Assembly (NCBI RefSeq): GCF_932294415.1
Contig: NC_065541.1
Location: 66,804,695 to 66,868,694 of the forward strand
Source: Quercus robur
Taxonomy: Eukaryota; Streptophyta; Magnoliopsida; Fagales; Fagaceae
Direction: 5' to 3'
Length of the DNA: 64,000 bases
Part shown: one piece after another, positions 24,175-36,047 of the stretch
How the letters are laid out: the number at the start of each line of letters is the position of its first letter
Numbering within the stretch: position 1 is the first letter of the stretch
Program-made: the position numbers and the translations under genes
Notes under the pieces: generated by a model
Seen by the model: the letters and a program-made list of their open reading frames with translations, nothing else
Database searches by the model: none
What the model was told of the DNA's origin: nothing

Positions 24175-27100
24175 CTAGCCCTGTGATACTCGACTTTTCT
24201 TTTCCTCAATACCTGACTTTGAAAATCTCTGCCGGAGAACTTGCATAACATCTTCTATCTTCACATCTTTAAGTGCCAAAAGAACCATAGCATGGTAGAG
24301 GACATCTGCCATCTCTGAGGCAGTACGTGACTTATCCTCATTCTCCTCCAGTGTTCGACACAGCTCATCTGCCTCCTCCCTGCACAGGAAAGTTCACTCA
24401 TAAAAATTTTAAGTTGAAGTATGTAAACACACACAAAAATGGTCAAAATGTTCCAAAAGGATGATAACATGGATAGTCCAAATAATCAAGAACCTTATTT
24501 TTGAGCACAGAAGGTGATTGTCCAGTAACAATCGTTTTGTCCATGAAGGTTTTCCACTTTGTTCTGCTTCTACTTCAGATTTGCGTTGCAAGATTGTTGA
24601 CTCTAATGAGTACAAAGTGGTTAATGCCAACTCATTTCCTTCAACCTGACAAGAATGATCTATATCACCTCAAAACTAGCTGAAGTTTGTCTACAGTGAT
24701 GCCGGCAATGGATATGTTAGCAACTTAGCATTGCTTATCAAATGGTTGAGTGTGCAAACCTGTTGGTGTTCTTTTAAATCAAAAACTGATGTATAATAAC
24801 AAGTTTCTGATCCTGTGTGACATGTAGGCCCATCAGGCTTCCCGAGGTATATTATCTGATAAAAAGCTGTGAGTTAGTTGAACCAAATCTCAGAAAACTA
24901 AATAGCTACAATATTTTTAAACAAAAAGCCTTCAGAAACATACAGAGTCACGATCACAATCAAAAAATATATCATGAATATTGATGAAATTGTTTGAGGT
25001 CTCCCCCTTGGTCCACAACATCGATCGTGACCTGCTATAGAATGTTGCCTTCCGAGAGGAAATTGCTGTAACAACCGCATCTCGGTTTGCAAAGCCTTGC
25101 ATTAATATGGCTCCTGTATCAACATTTTGAGCTATTGCCACCGCCAAACCTTTGTCATCCCATTTTACATTGTCTAACAATGTCTGAACCTGAAATTATA
25201 CTTATTGATTAATGATTACCCTCCAATTACTTGTAAATGCAAAACTTCAGCCATCTATAATATATATATATATATATATATATAACCAAAGCATCATAAT
25301 TGATCTCATAATATTGCGTTGCTTAAACTTTTGAGGTCTCACAATTTTACAAGTCATTATTTTAAATATATAATTAAATTTAGATTCTATTCTAATGTAT
25401 TTTATTTTTGAGGTCTCATAACTTTACATTTCATATTTTCTTTAAATGGTAGAATGTATGCTAAAGAGCCTTGTAGCTCAATTGCTACCTCCTAGAGTTT
25501 ACAATTGAGATTCCAGAGTTCAAAACCCCTATCCCCCAACTATCAAATAAATACATATTAATAACTATCATAATTATCCAATTTCATATTTGGACAAAAA
25601 TTAAAAGAGAGAAAAAGTGATATTATGTAAAACTCTCCTTTGGCAAGGGTTACCGACTAGTTAAAATAGAAATAAGAATCAACGAAATTAAAACAGAATC
25701 AAGAGGAAAAAAAAAAAAATATTCAGATAGACAAGGATGACCTTTCATATTTTAGTGTTATAAACTACTTTAAAGACTTCCTTCACTGTCTTTTATTAAA
25801 CTGCAACCACGGGGATGGTCTTATACGCTCTAACTATCACCAATATAATGAATTTTTTAGTTGAAATCACAAAACTCGACCTTAAGCCATTGGTCTCTGT
25901 ACCAAACTGCTGCCTCTCCCACTTTATATCAATCAATTGAATAGAAAAGAAGGGAGGGGTGGGGGGTTTGACATGTCATCTCAATAGTTTATTTATTAAC
26001 AAACCATCCCAACAATTATTTAAACCCAAGATGCCAAGATGAAGAAAAGATTGTGGCACTAATCCCAAATCAAACATATAATGCTTGTAGAGTTGAAATA
26101 AAGGAATTAAGAAAAAAGGAAAGAGGACCATAGGATTCAGTTTATAAATTATGCATTCAGCACAAAAGGAGCAGTCAAATTTGTACAGCTTCATCAAAAG
26201 ATGAAATCGTATAATGCATAGAGGTGAATTAGATGAAAACTATGACAACTTTTCAGAAAGGCTTAATTAAAAAACAAAAGGACAATAACATAGGATTGAA
26301 TATACTATTATACATAGGATTCCTTTGTTATAAATTATTGCCAAACTTCCTCTTCTAACAATAGAGATAGAGGTGATGCACAATTTAAGACTGCTGTAAC
26401 TTTACTCTAACACAAAACAACAATTGTGACACAAATTTAATTTAATGAACCTGATGCAGGACAGAAGCCTTAATGGTTCTGATACAAATTTTGATGCAGG
26501 ATTTTAAAAAAATCAGCATTCAGTTAAGGTTCTTGAATAGGGTTTTGATGTTAAAGGGATTAGGTAGGTTAGGTATTAAAATATTGGATCTTGAATGAGT
26601 TTGGTGATTGTTTGCCTGTTTGGTGTTAAAGTGGTGAATAGAACAAGAAACAATAAAGATAAACTCTAAGCAATCACACCTAGGTTCCCTAAGAAGTTAG
26701 ACTTAGGAATGAGAAGGGAATCACATCCATAAAGCTTAAAAATAAGCTACTGGAATTTTATTAAATTCAACGTCTCTATCTCCTTTATTCAATTTGTAAA
26801 GATTGTGTTACAGATTATTACCAAATACCAATACTATTCCTGCAAGGAATAGTACTCCTAAATAACATTTTCCTTTAATCTTGTTTTCCATCTAACTGTT
26901 CATTGTTTGCATCAAACTTCACCTACAAATGCGAAGTGACAAGTCCCTCATTGAACGCTCATCATGCCTTGGCCATTTGCAAATATCACTTTGAAGTATG
27001 AACCCTGATTTACAAATAGGAAAATATCACTTCGAAGATGAAAACGGTCATATTAGTTTACCCACAGAAACAATTCTTTAACCTGACACCCCTCCTTTTA

Positions 27101-29689
27101 ATACAACTCTTCTTGATGATAATCTAATAAGTTCAGCTTGAAAGGGTTGACGGCACTCCTCAATGCCAAGAGGCTCTTGCAATGCTCATCTTTTGTTGTC
27201 TTTTGAATTGTAAATTTGAAATCCTACTTAGGCAATATAACCTCGCAAATCCTATGAGTAGAAGTTTGATATATTAATAATTTCTTTATTTTTTTGTAGT
27301 TGTAAAATTTAAAAAACATAGTTAGGCTATATCTCTCTATAACCATTAGGGTTATAAGCTTGATTTCAAAAACAATTGGATGGTCAATAACAATTTACCA
27401 TCAAAAAGGATAATATTGTAAATGCACATTCTGAAGGAAACCAATAAGAGCTCATTGGCATTGGGGAGTGTTGGAAACCCCTTCAAGCTAGACTTATTAG
27501 ATGCCAGATGAGTTAGGTCAAAAGGAGGGGACAATAGAGTGTTGGCAGGCTAAAGATGTGGACCAATAATTTTTTTTTGACATTTCCTGTTAGTTTTGGA
27601 CCAGCAAGGTATGGATCACTAAAGATCATTTACAGGTCACATTGTTTCCATAGGTAAAGTATGATTATCCTCCTCTACTTCTTCTTTTCTTGCTCTTCTA
27701 TTTATGCTGTTAAAAAGTAAAACAAGTCCTTATCATTTTCTTCTCAGGCAGCTATATAAGTACTAATTCTGAAGAGTGGCTACTATTTTGGTTAGGCAAC
27801 ATAAGCAATAAAGGGTGGAGGTAAAAGTTGAGGAGAATTCCCTTTCAATTCCTATCTAGGGGGAACCTCATGTGTTCAGAGTCTTCAGACAACCTTACAG
27901 ACATGAATTCCCTGAGATAAACAAAACATTGGTATTTGTTGATGTCACCACTCACCACTCACACTACCAACTCCAACTGTGTCACAATTTGCACCTTTTG
28001 TTGATGAAGAAGTTACATCATCTATCAGCTTTCAACTTTGTCATATTCTTTAGGTGAGAAGGTTGGAAGTGAATCCACCTGGGACCACCCAAAGTTTACC
28101 TAAAGGGGAACTCTTTGGTAGATGTTCTAGATGTGAATACCATGATTACCACCCCTTTGGTTCTCGTCTAGACAAACCTTGGGTGGTGACAAGTGGGGAT
28201 CAACCTCCACCCTTCTCACCCAAAGAAGAAGAAGGTGAACAAGCTAAAAGATAAGGTAAATGTCACTTCATAAGAAAATCATGTAAATTACAACACAACC
28301 CAAACTAGTAGTATGAGTGGCAACAACACCAACATTACATATACCAATACTGTGTTTTGTATCAAGCAGTTCAGGTGGGGAAGGTCATTGTTCAAGAAAA
28401 TGAGGTTCCATCCAAATAGAAATTGGAAGGGAATTTGACCTCCTCAATGTATAGTTCTACTTCCATCACCTATATTCCTAACCAAAACAATAGCTACTTA
28501 TCTATATAAGAACCTATAGCTACAACTGCAAAAGAAGAAAAAGAACAAAAAGATGGACTTGTTCAAACCTTCAAATAGAAGAAGTGGAGGATATTATTAC
28601 TTTACCCACGTAAACTATAGGACTTGTAAATAATTTTTTGCAATTCTTACCTCTGGTCCAAGACCAACAGAATAGGCCAAAGAATTTTTTTTTTTTTTTT
28701 TAATATATATGTAAAATTTCATTAGAAAAGGCTAAAAGGGCACCAACCGTACACAGGGAGTCTACAATGAGAGCCCAAAATTGAACACTAAAAGTACATT
28801 GATCAAGCAAATCATGTTGGCCATGTTTCACTCTAATAGCCCATCCTTTTAACCTAAATCTTCTGGTTATTTATAATATAATTAGTCTAGCTCAAAGCAC
28901 TTTCCATTAGATGTGATAGAGTTGTTTTGCCCCCATCAACAACATAAACTTAAGATTACTATTATTTAGAGATTGGTTGGGGACTATGCCTACTACTAAT
29001 CCATTCTAGTAGACAATTTATGCCAGGGATCTCAATAAAATAAAATAAAAAAACTGTGTCATAGTAAACAAATCTTCCTGCAATTTTATCCTAGCTCATA
29101 TATCAACTCCACTGGCTAATCTATGTAGCTTAGGCTGCAAAGGCTTACATACTCCTTAGTCCATTTTCTCTCCTTTTTATGTCCTATTCCGAATTTGGTA
29201 TGATGCATCTTCTTCCTTTAATACTAAAAACATGCTTTTTAAGTAGTTTATGTTGGTAACGTATTACTTAACGTATTACTTAAATGCACACAATACATAA
29301 TCACACCAATAAACCATCCAGATGAATGGGCATAACCAATTTAAGTAAACTAATAGCAAACAATGAACAAGTATATTCAGGTCACACACATGCAGCAAAA
29401 CCAAATTTTATCAACTCCTATTTTAACACTAAGGAGGAGGGTAATTAGAAACATAAATATATTATGAATGCACAATGACAAGCACAGAAAAGACAAAAAC
29501 TTACATTAAGTAGTAAAATACCTTGGATTCAAGACAAAGGTCTTTCTCTGGTTGCCTGGCGGATGCACAAACACGATGATGGATCCTGTTCTTATGGTTG
29601 TCCCAACTGTAGCCACTATTGGAAATAAAAAGACGGGACCCAGAGGACACTCTCAGAGATTGAGGACATAAATAATAGGAAACCGCCAT
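24175..29689 (-). CDS. HISN2: bifunctional phosphoribosyl-AMP cyclohydrolase / phosphoribosyl-ATP pyrophosphatase
   Basis: Catalyses the second and third steps of histidine synthesis in plastids: PR-ATP to PR-AMP (HisE part), then ring opening of PR-AMP (HisI part). Five exons fit: 29689-29522, 25189-24944, 24855-24760, 24645-24494 and 24379-24175, giving 288 residues (Arabidopsis HISN2 has about 281). Exon 1 begins MAVSYYLCPQSLRVSSGSRL, a transit-peptide-like segment. The HisI domain (about 57-175) shows VKWDDKGLAVAIAQNVDTGA, RSRSMLWTKGETSNN, the metal-binding DCDRDS and GPTCHTG. The HisE domain (about 190-288) shows EEADELCRTLEENEDKSRT and SEMADVLYHAMVLL. The fused order HisI-HisE is normal for plants. 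The first intron is 4.3 kb and carries inserted DNA; the others are short. No frame break was seen. Confidence 0.93.
25473..25526 (+). repeat. tRNA-like SINE head relic
   Basis: TAGCTCAATTGC at 25473 resembles an A-box and GTTCAAAAC at 25518 fits the B-box consensus. It resembles the relic near 15152. There is no closed tRNA fold. Confidence 0.3.
28687..28870 (-). mobile_element. 5'-truncated L1-type LINE tail
   Basis: On the minus strand the sequence ends in a long A run (plus-strand T run from about 28687). Before it lie CTCCCTGTGTACGGTTGG, TGCCCTTTTAGCC and TTTCTAATGAAATTTTAC, which resemble the 3' ends of plant L1 elements. No reverse-transcriptase coding part is left. Confidence 0.5.
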
Positions 29690-30240
29690 CCTAGACCCAA
29701 AAAAAAAAAAAAAAACCTCAATGCCAATTTTCAAATTTAGAACCAATCTATTTTTTAATATACAATGTATCAAGGAATTTGATTTAATATTGCAATCAAA
29801 ATCCTTCACTACCAATCTAACTCAATGACACTATACCATATAAAAACCATTCATAAACCAAAAAAAATAAAACCACCTATCCACCATGTCTCTCCAAAGA
29901 TCCATTTATATTTATAAGATTCCTAAAAATAAAACAGAAAGCTAAATTTCAGAAATTAATAAAATAGAGTCTTAGAGCGAAGATTAGAATTGGGACTGAT
30001 ATGAGTTGCAGAAGCAAAACTTTTAAAGCCAAGACAAATCTTTATGCTTAATTGAGAGCAATGCATTCAATTCATTAAGACAACCTGCTATGACCATTAG
30101 CACCCTTGCTTTTCATGAACTTGACAAAATATACAAATATCTTTGATCCCCTATTGTGTTGACATTACCCAAAGCAAAAATATCAATTTCCATTAACCCT
30201 CTGCCTGATATTTAGTTATTATTTATCAAAACCTTAATGG
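29690..30240. other. promoter-side DNA of HISN2
   Basis: An 18-bp A run lies just upstream of the HISN2 start codon (29699-29716). The rest is AT-rich. No light or amino-acid control element can be assigned with confidence. Confidence 0.4.
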
Positions 30241-30405
30241 ACTGGTTGTCAGTGTGGAGAAACCAATCCATATCTTCAATTTTTAATTTACTTGATTTAT
30301 GTAATTTCTGTATTTGATTTGAACACCCCCATTATACTCCTTGTGTACTTGGGTGTCTCTTTTTTTATATCAATAAATCTTTATTTCTTATTAAAAAAAA
30401 AAATA
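30240..30405 (+). mobile_element. 5'-truncated L1-type LINE tail
   Basis: The words ATACTCCTTGTGTACTTGGG and ATCAATAAATCTTTATTTC, followed by a run of A, match the usual 3' end of plant L1 LINEs. It is in the opposite orientation to the tail in HISN2 intron 1. Confidence 0.5.
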
Positions 30406-30949
30406 ATCAAATGAGCAATCACAACCCATATTAATAGATCCGACTGAGTCCTTTCCCATGAAACACAATAGAAAGCATCAAATTCTATCACATACACCTA
30501 TAGGTAGCTGATGCCAATGAACAGCATTAAAAAGATAAATGGAGACACATTGTAAATTTCAAAATGAAATGCTTACCCTTGAAAGTTGAAATATTTCTCA
30601 GTATTTGAAGTAACTACAATGAAGTGTCCTAGATAATTTTTTTTTATAGAAATCCTTATCTGTATTGCTCTCTAAATATAGTATATGATATCAAAAGATT
30701 TCTAAGTGAACCCCTACCCTTGACAGATTTCTCAGAAGTTGAAGTTATTATTAGACTTAAGGGTCCCAAAATATTTTTATAGAAATCCTCATTTATCTGA
30801 AATGCAGTACATCCATCCCTTACAAAGTTTAAATTTTTTTTTTCTTTCTTTCTTTTTGATTACAACACCCATATAAGTATAGACCTATGATAACAATTTA
30901 ACAACGGCAAAATATCATAAGTATAGAGCTAAAAATTTTACCTTTCTCT

Positions 30950-31916
30950 CTAGTCTCTGCTCTCCGCCTCTCTCTAGTCTCCAGTCTCCACTGTTCAGTC
31001 TGTTCTCGTCTCAGCCTCTCTCTGATTCTCTGCTCTCCGCCTCTCTCAAGTCTCAACTGCTCACCTCACCGTATCAGGTTCTGAGGTTCAGGAATCAGGT
31101 ATAAAATTATAAATATTATTTGTTAAGAACTTAAGATAACTTTGTTTATTTGGGCCCTCCCTGGCTGCTTTTGTAACTTTGTTTATCACTTTTCAGTTTA
31201 TCAGTATGGCTGCCTGGACCCTCCCTGGACTGGGCCTTCAATATATATATATATATATATTTTTTTTTTTTTTAGATAGGATTTGTTTTGTGGTTTTTTT
31301 TTTTTTTTTTTGTGGGTGGGTCTTATCAATAACTCTTGTGTCAGTGTTATGGCTGTGCTTAAATTTTTTTTATGCTTGTGCTTAATTTTTTTTTAATTTA
31401 TGCTGGTTAAGATTGCTAAAAACTTGTTATTGTTCAGTAAAACTATAATAATATTTTTTATATAAATCAGGTTCTATTTCTCATTTCCTCTACACTTAAA
31501 AGTTATTTTTTATTTTAGTCTTTATAAATATATTGTTTGATTAGAAATGTCTACTAACAAATATGTATCTGGATATGAAAAACTTAAAAAAAAAAAAAAA
31601 TTTAATTGAGTCTCAAAAAGATCAATAGATAAATTTGTTATTAGTAATAAACAAAATATAACACAAAATTTATATGAAAATATCACAAATGAGCAAGAAA
31701 TTCACCGAAATAATTTAGAAAAAAATGATGTTCAATTTTGCAATACAACAAATCTTGATAATGAACTTCAAAATAATTTAGAAGAAAATGAAAATAATGA
31801 TGAAAAATATAATATAAAAATATTAAATAAACATTAATTTAATTAATATATAAATATAAAAAATGCCCTATTTTTAGTTCTCGCTTTAGTCTCCAAAATG
31901 TCTAGAGCCGCCCCTG
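30950..31916 (+). mobile_element. hAT transposon fragment with transposase N terminus
   Basis: A CT-rich leader with internal duplication (about 30950-31100) is followed by a frame from the ATG at 31547. It encodes STNKYVSGYEKLKKKKK and then, after a +1 shift, KRSIDKFVISNKQN. This resembles the N terminus of plant ZMYM1-like hAT transposases (KYLSGYEKRKKK...SQKGALDKFV). An Asn-rich stretch follows and the frame stops near 31837, long before the catalytic and dimerisation domains. The segment ends in CTAGAGCCGCCCCTG at 31916, which resembles a hAT inverted end. The matching left end was not found. It is a dead, internally lost copy. Confidence 0.6.
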
Positions 31917-32658
31917 TTTCCCTCTCATCCTCTCTCTGCCTCAACCCATGTCACATCGTGCTCCATGACTGACCACCCAGCTTTTCTTCTAAACCTCCAT
32001 GGCCGGAGCTTTTCAAACTCATCACTTCCAACCACGCACCACTGCTGAAACCCAGCCAAAATCAAATTGTAACAAAAACCCAAAAGCCCACCAAATCACA
32101 CCCACCGAAATCAAAGCACAAAACCCACAAAACAACCAAAATCACAAAATGAAAACACTGAAAGTGAACCCACAGTTAAAAAAACATATATTGGTTTTGT
32201 TATTATATTTTAGAAGAATAATCATCTTATTGAACTAATTTTAGATCCAAATTAATCAAACACATACCACAAGTAAAAATGATAGACTGAAAGCAAAGCA
32301 AAAAAAATTGTATTTCCCATAAAAGTGTTTTCAGAAAATAGAAAGGGTAAACAAAATATAAAAACTTTATACTTCATAATCTCAAATAAATAAATAACCA
32401 AAAATCACACACCATAATCCGGTGAAGTCTCGTGAGCCACAATTTCACCTAAGAGGATCGTCTAAGTTGAGAGAAAGAGATTTTCATAGTCTTTGGCTCG
32501 GCAGCACAATCTTCGATTTCCTTTCTTGACGTGCCTTTCGCTCGCTCCTCTCCTGTCAACCTAGGCGATGTATAAAGAGAAACAAAAAGGAAGAAGAACA
32601 AAGCACCGCGTAAAAAAGAAGAAAAGAAAAATGGTAAGAGAAAAAAAAGACAGACTGA
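31917..32658. other. rearranged DNA between hAT pieces
   Basis: A C- and A-rich stretch (about 31990-32180) has a 79-codon frame beginning MAGAFQTHHFQPRTTAETQ that looks like biased composition rather than a gene. At about 32440-32620 the minus strand looks like a 5' UTR with a short frame; no exon can be linked to it. I see no supported gene. Confidence 0.4.
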
Positions 32659-32825
32659 GATCAGGTGCATTGTCGTAGGTATTTTTTTACATTTTTTACT
32701 CTTTTTTTTTAACTTTTTAACTCTTCTTTAATATATCTTATTTAATGGTTGAGATTGAAAGTTGTTTTTTCAACTTTATTTCTCAACCATTAATTACAAT
32801 TGCATTAAGGTATTGCACCTGAATC
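32659..32825. mobile_element. small foldback element, copy 1
   Basis: The ends GATCAGGTGCA and GCACCTGAATC are inverted. The middle holds a second hairpin, TAATGGTTGAGATTGAAAG against TTTCTCAACCATTA. It is 167 bp with no coding capacity. A near-identical copy stands 1900 bp further on. Confidence 0.6.
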
Positions 32826-32841
32826 TGAAAAAGACAAAGAG

Positions 32842-33850
32842 ACTTACACATACACATACAAATACACATACATAAGCACACATACACATACACATACACA
32901 TACACATACATAAGCACGCATAAACACATACACATAAACATACATAAATATAAGCACGCATAAACACATACACATACACATACACATACATATACACATG
33001 CACGTACACATACACGTACACATACACGTACACACACATACACATACACATACACATAAACATACATAGACATATGCATAAATATACATATACATAAATA
33101 TAAACACACATACACATAAACACGAATAAACTCACATAAACATAAACATACACACACATAAACTTAAATATAAACATAAACACACATAAAAGCTCGATTT
33201 AGCATACCAAAATAACTAATGAAATTGCTTGAGGATTGATGTTAGTTTACAATTTTTTCCAATCTATATGAGAGTTTAATTTTTCTCAGTCTGTATGTGT
33301 GTTTATGTTTATGTATGTTTATGTTTATGTGTGTGTTTATGTGTATATGTGTTTATATTTGTTTGTTTTTGTTTTTGTTTGTTTATGTGTATGTGTGTTT
33401 ATATTTGTTTGCTTGTATTTGCGTTCATGTATGTTTATGTGTATACATAAATATACATATACATAAACATAAATATAAATACACATATACATAAACACGT
33501 ATAAACTCACATAAACGAAAACATACACACACATAAACTTAAATATAAACATAAACACACATAAAGGCTCGATTTAGCATACCAAAATAACTAATAAAAT
33601 TGTTTGAGGATTGATGTTAGTTTACAATTTTTTCCAGACTATATGAGGATTTAATTTTCTCAATCTGTATGTGTGTTTATGTCTATGTATGTTTATGTTT
33701 ATGTGTGTGTGTTTATGTGTATGCGTGTTTGTGTTTATTTGTTTTTGTTTATATTTGTTTATGCGTGTTTATGTGTATGTGTGTTTATATTTGTTTGTTT
33801 GTGTTTGCGTTCATGTATGTTTATGTGTATGCGTGTTTATGTTATATTTA
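32842..33850. repeat. hexamer (ACATAC-type) satellite in alternating orientation, first cluster
   Basis: CA-strand blocks (about 32842-33190 and 33440-33565) alternate with GT-strand blocks (about 33291-33430 and 33666-33850). Between a CA block and the following GT block lies a unique core of about 100 bp beginning CTCGATTTAGCATACC (about 33194-33290 and again about 33568-33665). The long open frames made of Cys, Val, Tyr and Met here are artefacts of the repeat. Confidence 0.85.
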
Positions 33851-33899
33851 TATTTGGGTGGGCAAGATTTGACCAAGTATTATTTCATCATTTTTTGAG

Positions 33900-34440
33900 C
33901 TACTACTGTCTGTTTGAGACCCAGCTGGTGGGAATAGCGACACTATGGAACAAGAGAATTGTGCACAAGGTGATTGGTTAGACTCTGAACAATTATCATT
34001 GGTTTCAATCTCAGAAATGGTGGGTGGGAATATTAATGGAATGGAAAAAACTTGTAGTTATGATAATGGAAGGATTTGTAATTTTTATCTCATAATTTTC
34101 GGGACTGTTTGTTGCAGACCTGGTAGGTGGGAATAATGACATTATGGAATTAGAATTATTTGAGAATCTTGGAAATGTTTCATTAGATTCTGAACTACCA
34201 TCATTTTCGCTATCTGTGTTAATGGCTGGGAAGATTAATGGAATGGAAATAGGGGAGTCCGGATTTGTTCCATTCCTTATCAAACTAAAACTGTCGGACT
34301 CTGAGTTGGCAAGTGGGAAAACAGAATACTCTACTAGTTATTCACTTCTTTCGTCCCTTACTGTACTAATACGGTCCGAGTTGGTGGCAACAAATTCTGC
34401 AACAAAAAATTACGAAATACAGAAATGTTTAAAGTAGAAA
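33900..34440 (+). other. segment with a 200-bp internal duplication and open frames, unknown origin
   Basis: GGTGGGAATA recurs at 33927 and 34126, and ATTAATGGAATGGAA at 34032 and 34234, so two diverged units of about 200 bp lie in tandem. A plus-strand frame of 97 codons (34144-34437) covers the second unit (MELELFENLGNVSLDSELPS, then AGKINGMEIGESG). It is not compositionally simple, which suggests a captured coding piece, but I do not recognise it. Confidence 0.4.
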
Positions 34441-34558
34441 TTATATAATAATTAGGTACTAAATGTTTCTTGTCTGACTCAAAATTCTTTGAAACTTACC
34501 TGAATCAACTTGGTAAAAATAAGAAAAGAAAAATGGTTAAAGAAGAAAGACGGATTGA

Positions 34559-34723
34559 GATCAGGTGCACTGTCGTAGGTATTTTTGTACATTTTTTATT
34601 TTATTTTTTACTTTTTAACTATCATTTAATATATTTTATTTAATGGTTGAGATTAAAAGTTGTTTTTTCAACTTTTAATCTCAGCCATTAATTACAATTG
34701 CATCAGGGTATCGCACCTGGATC
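34559..34723. mobile_element. small foldback element, copy 2
   Basis: Same ends and central hairpin as the copy at 32659. The flanks upstream (GAAAAATGGT) and downstream (CTGAAAAA, GAGAC, TACACATACACATAC) are also shared, so the two copies arose by duplication of a larger unit rather than by two insertions. Confidence 0.6.
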
Positions 34724-34744
34724 TGAAAAAAAAATAAATAAAGA

Positions 34745-35636
34745 GACCTACACATACACATACGCATACAAAATACACATACACATACATATACATATAC
34801 ATAAGTACGTATAAACACATACACATAAACATACATAAATATAAACACGCATAAACACATACACATACACATACATAAGCACACATATAAACATACACAT
34901 ACACACATACATATACACATACAAATACACATAAATATACATACACATACACATAAATATACATATACATAAATATAAACACACATACACATAAACACGT
35001 ATAAATTAACATAAACGTAAACATACACACACATAAACTTAAAATATAAATATAAACACACATAAAGACTCGATTTAGCACACCAAAATAACTAACGAAA
35101 TTGTTTAAGGATTGGTGTTAATTTGCAATTTTTTCCAATCTATATGAGGGTTTAATTTTTCTCAGTTTGCATATGTGTTTATATTTATGTATGTTTATGT
35201 TTATGTGTGTATGTTTATATATATGTGTGTTTATATTTGTTTGTTTTTGTTTATGCGTGTTTATGTGTATATGTGTTAATGTTTGTTTGTTTGTGTTTGT
35301 GTTCGTGTATATTTATGTGTATGTATGTTTATGCTTATATTTATGTTTACAAATATAAACATACATAAACATACACATATACATAAACATAAACATAAAC
35401 ACTTATGCACATACACATACACATACACATAAACATACACATACACACATAAATATACACATACATACATAAATATACACATATACATATACAGTCATAC
35501 ACATACACATACATAAACATATACACATACATAAATATAAACACACATGCACATATACATAAACATAAATATACACATACACACATATAAACATACACAT
35601 ACACATACATAAACACATATACACATACACATACAT
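34745..35636. repeat. hexamer (ACATAC-type) satellite in alternating orientation, second cluster
   Basis: CA block (about 34745-35062), core beginning CTCGATTTAGCACACC (about 35068), GT block (about 35166-35345), then a CA block (about 35350-35636). The order repeats that of the first cluster with an offset of about 1.87-1.9 kb. Confidence 0.85.
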
Positions 35637-35680
35637 TTTTAGTTATCGCCTTAGGCCCCAAAATGTCTAGGCTGCTCCTG
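35637..35680 (+). mobile_element. second hAT-type terminus
   Basis: TTTTTAGTTATCGCC, CCCCAAAATGTCTAGG and a final GCTGCTCCTG parallel the end of the hAT piece at 31868-31916 (TTTTTAGTTCTCGCTTTAG, CCAAAATGTCTAGAG, CCGCCCCTG). The hexamer satellite runs right up to it. Confidence 0.5.
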
Positions 35681-35744
35681 CAACAAACTCTATCCACATA
35701 AATACACCAACTAATGTCAATCAATTCTATTCCTTAAACTAAAA

Positions 35745-36047
35745 CTAGAGCAAACTAATGCTGAAGTATTCATCTTGTCCGAAATCCCAAGATTTTTCCA
35801 TGATCAAGTGCAAGATGTTCAAATATTGCTCCAAGCTCTGATTTTCAACCCTCAAAGCATCCATCTCCTTCTCCATGACAGACTGGTATTTCTCCAACTT
35901 CATTAACTCTAAATTTTTGTCCTTCATATCCTCTATTTTCATTGGCCAAATTTTCATTCTTATTTTGCAGATTCTATGTTTGCTAGCATAATACTTCTTT
36001 TTTTCTCTCTCATCTATGAATGAATCAAATTCAGACCCTGAACTCAT
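35745..36047 (-). CDS. short coiled-coil reading frame, hypothetical
   Basis: A 100-residue frame beginning MSSGSEFDSFIDEREKKKYY. The middle is rich in Lys, Glu and Met (MKDKNLELMKLEKYQ, MEKEMDALRVENQSLEQYL), with leucine spacing that suggests a coiled coil. No domain, transit signal or membrane segment is seen. It lies between a hAT terminus and AT-rich DNA, so it may be the last exon of a gene fragment carried by a transposon. No upstream exon could be joined. Confidence 0.3.
   Translation of the reverse strand: MSSGSEFDSFIDEREKKKYYASKHRICKIRMKIWPMKIEDMKDKNLELMKLEKYQSVMEKEMDALRVENQSLEQYLNILHLIMEKSWDFGQDEYFSISLL

Larger units (their letters stand above)
25190..29521 (-). other. large first intron of HISN2 with inserted DNA
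   Basis: This 4.3 kb intron holds a TA run (25258-25284), a tRNA-like SINE relic (25473-25526), a LINE tail (about 28687-28870), and a GC-richer patch at about 27870-28260. The patch has an open frame of 66 codons on the plus strand with the word KGELFGRCSRCEYHDYHPFG, which I do not recognise and which may be a captured or old element fragment. The stretch at about 26440-27100 also differs in texture and may be an old insertion. Confidence 0.5.

Noticed and set aside
31999-32238. 79-codon frame rich in Lys, Asn, Gln and Pro
   Set aside because: Composition follows a C/A-biased strand; no domain, no splice partner, and it lies in transposon debris.
32842-35636. Interstitial telomere or CRISPR-like array
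   Set aside because: The hexamer is ACATAC-type rather than the plant telomere unit CCCTAAA, and there are no uniform repeats with unique spacers.
32783-35724. Many overlapping open frames of Cys, Val, Tyr, Met and Leu on both strands
   Set aside because: They are translations of the ACATAC/GTATGT hexamer repeats, which lack stop codons in several frames. No domain or start context supports them.
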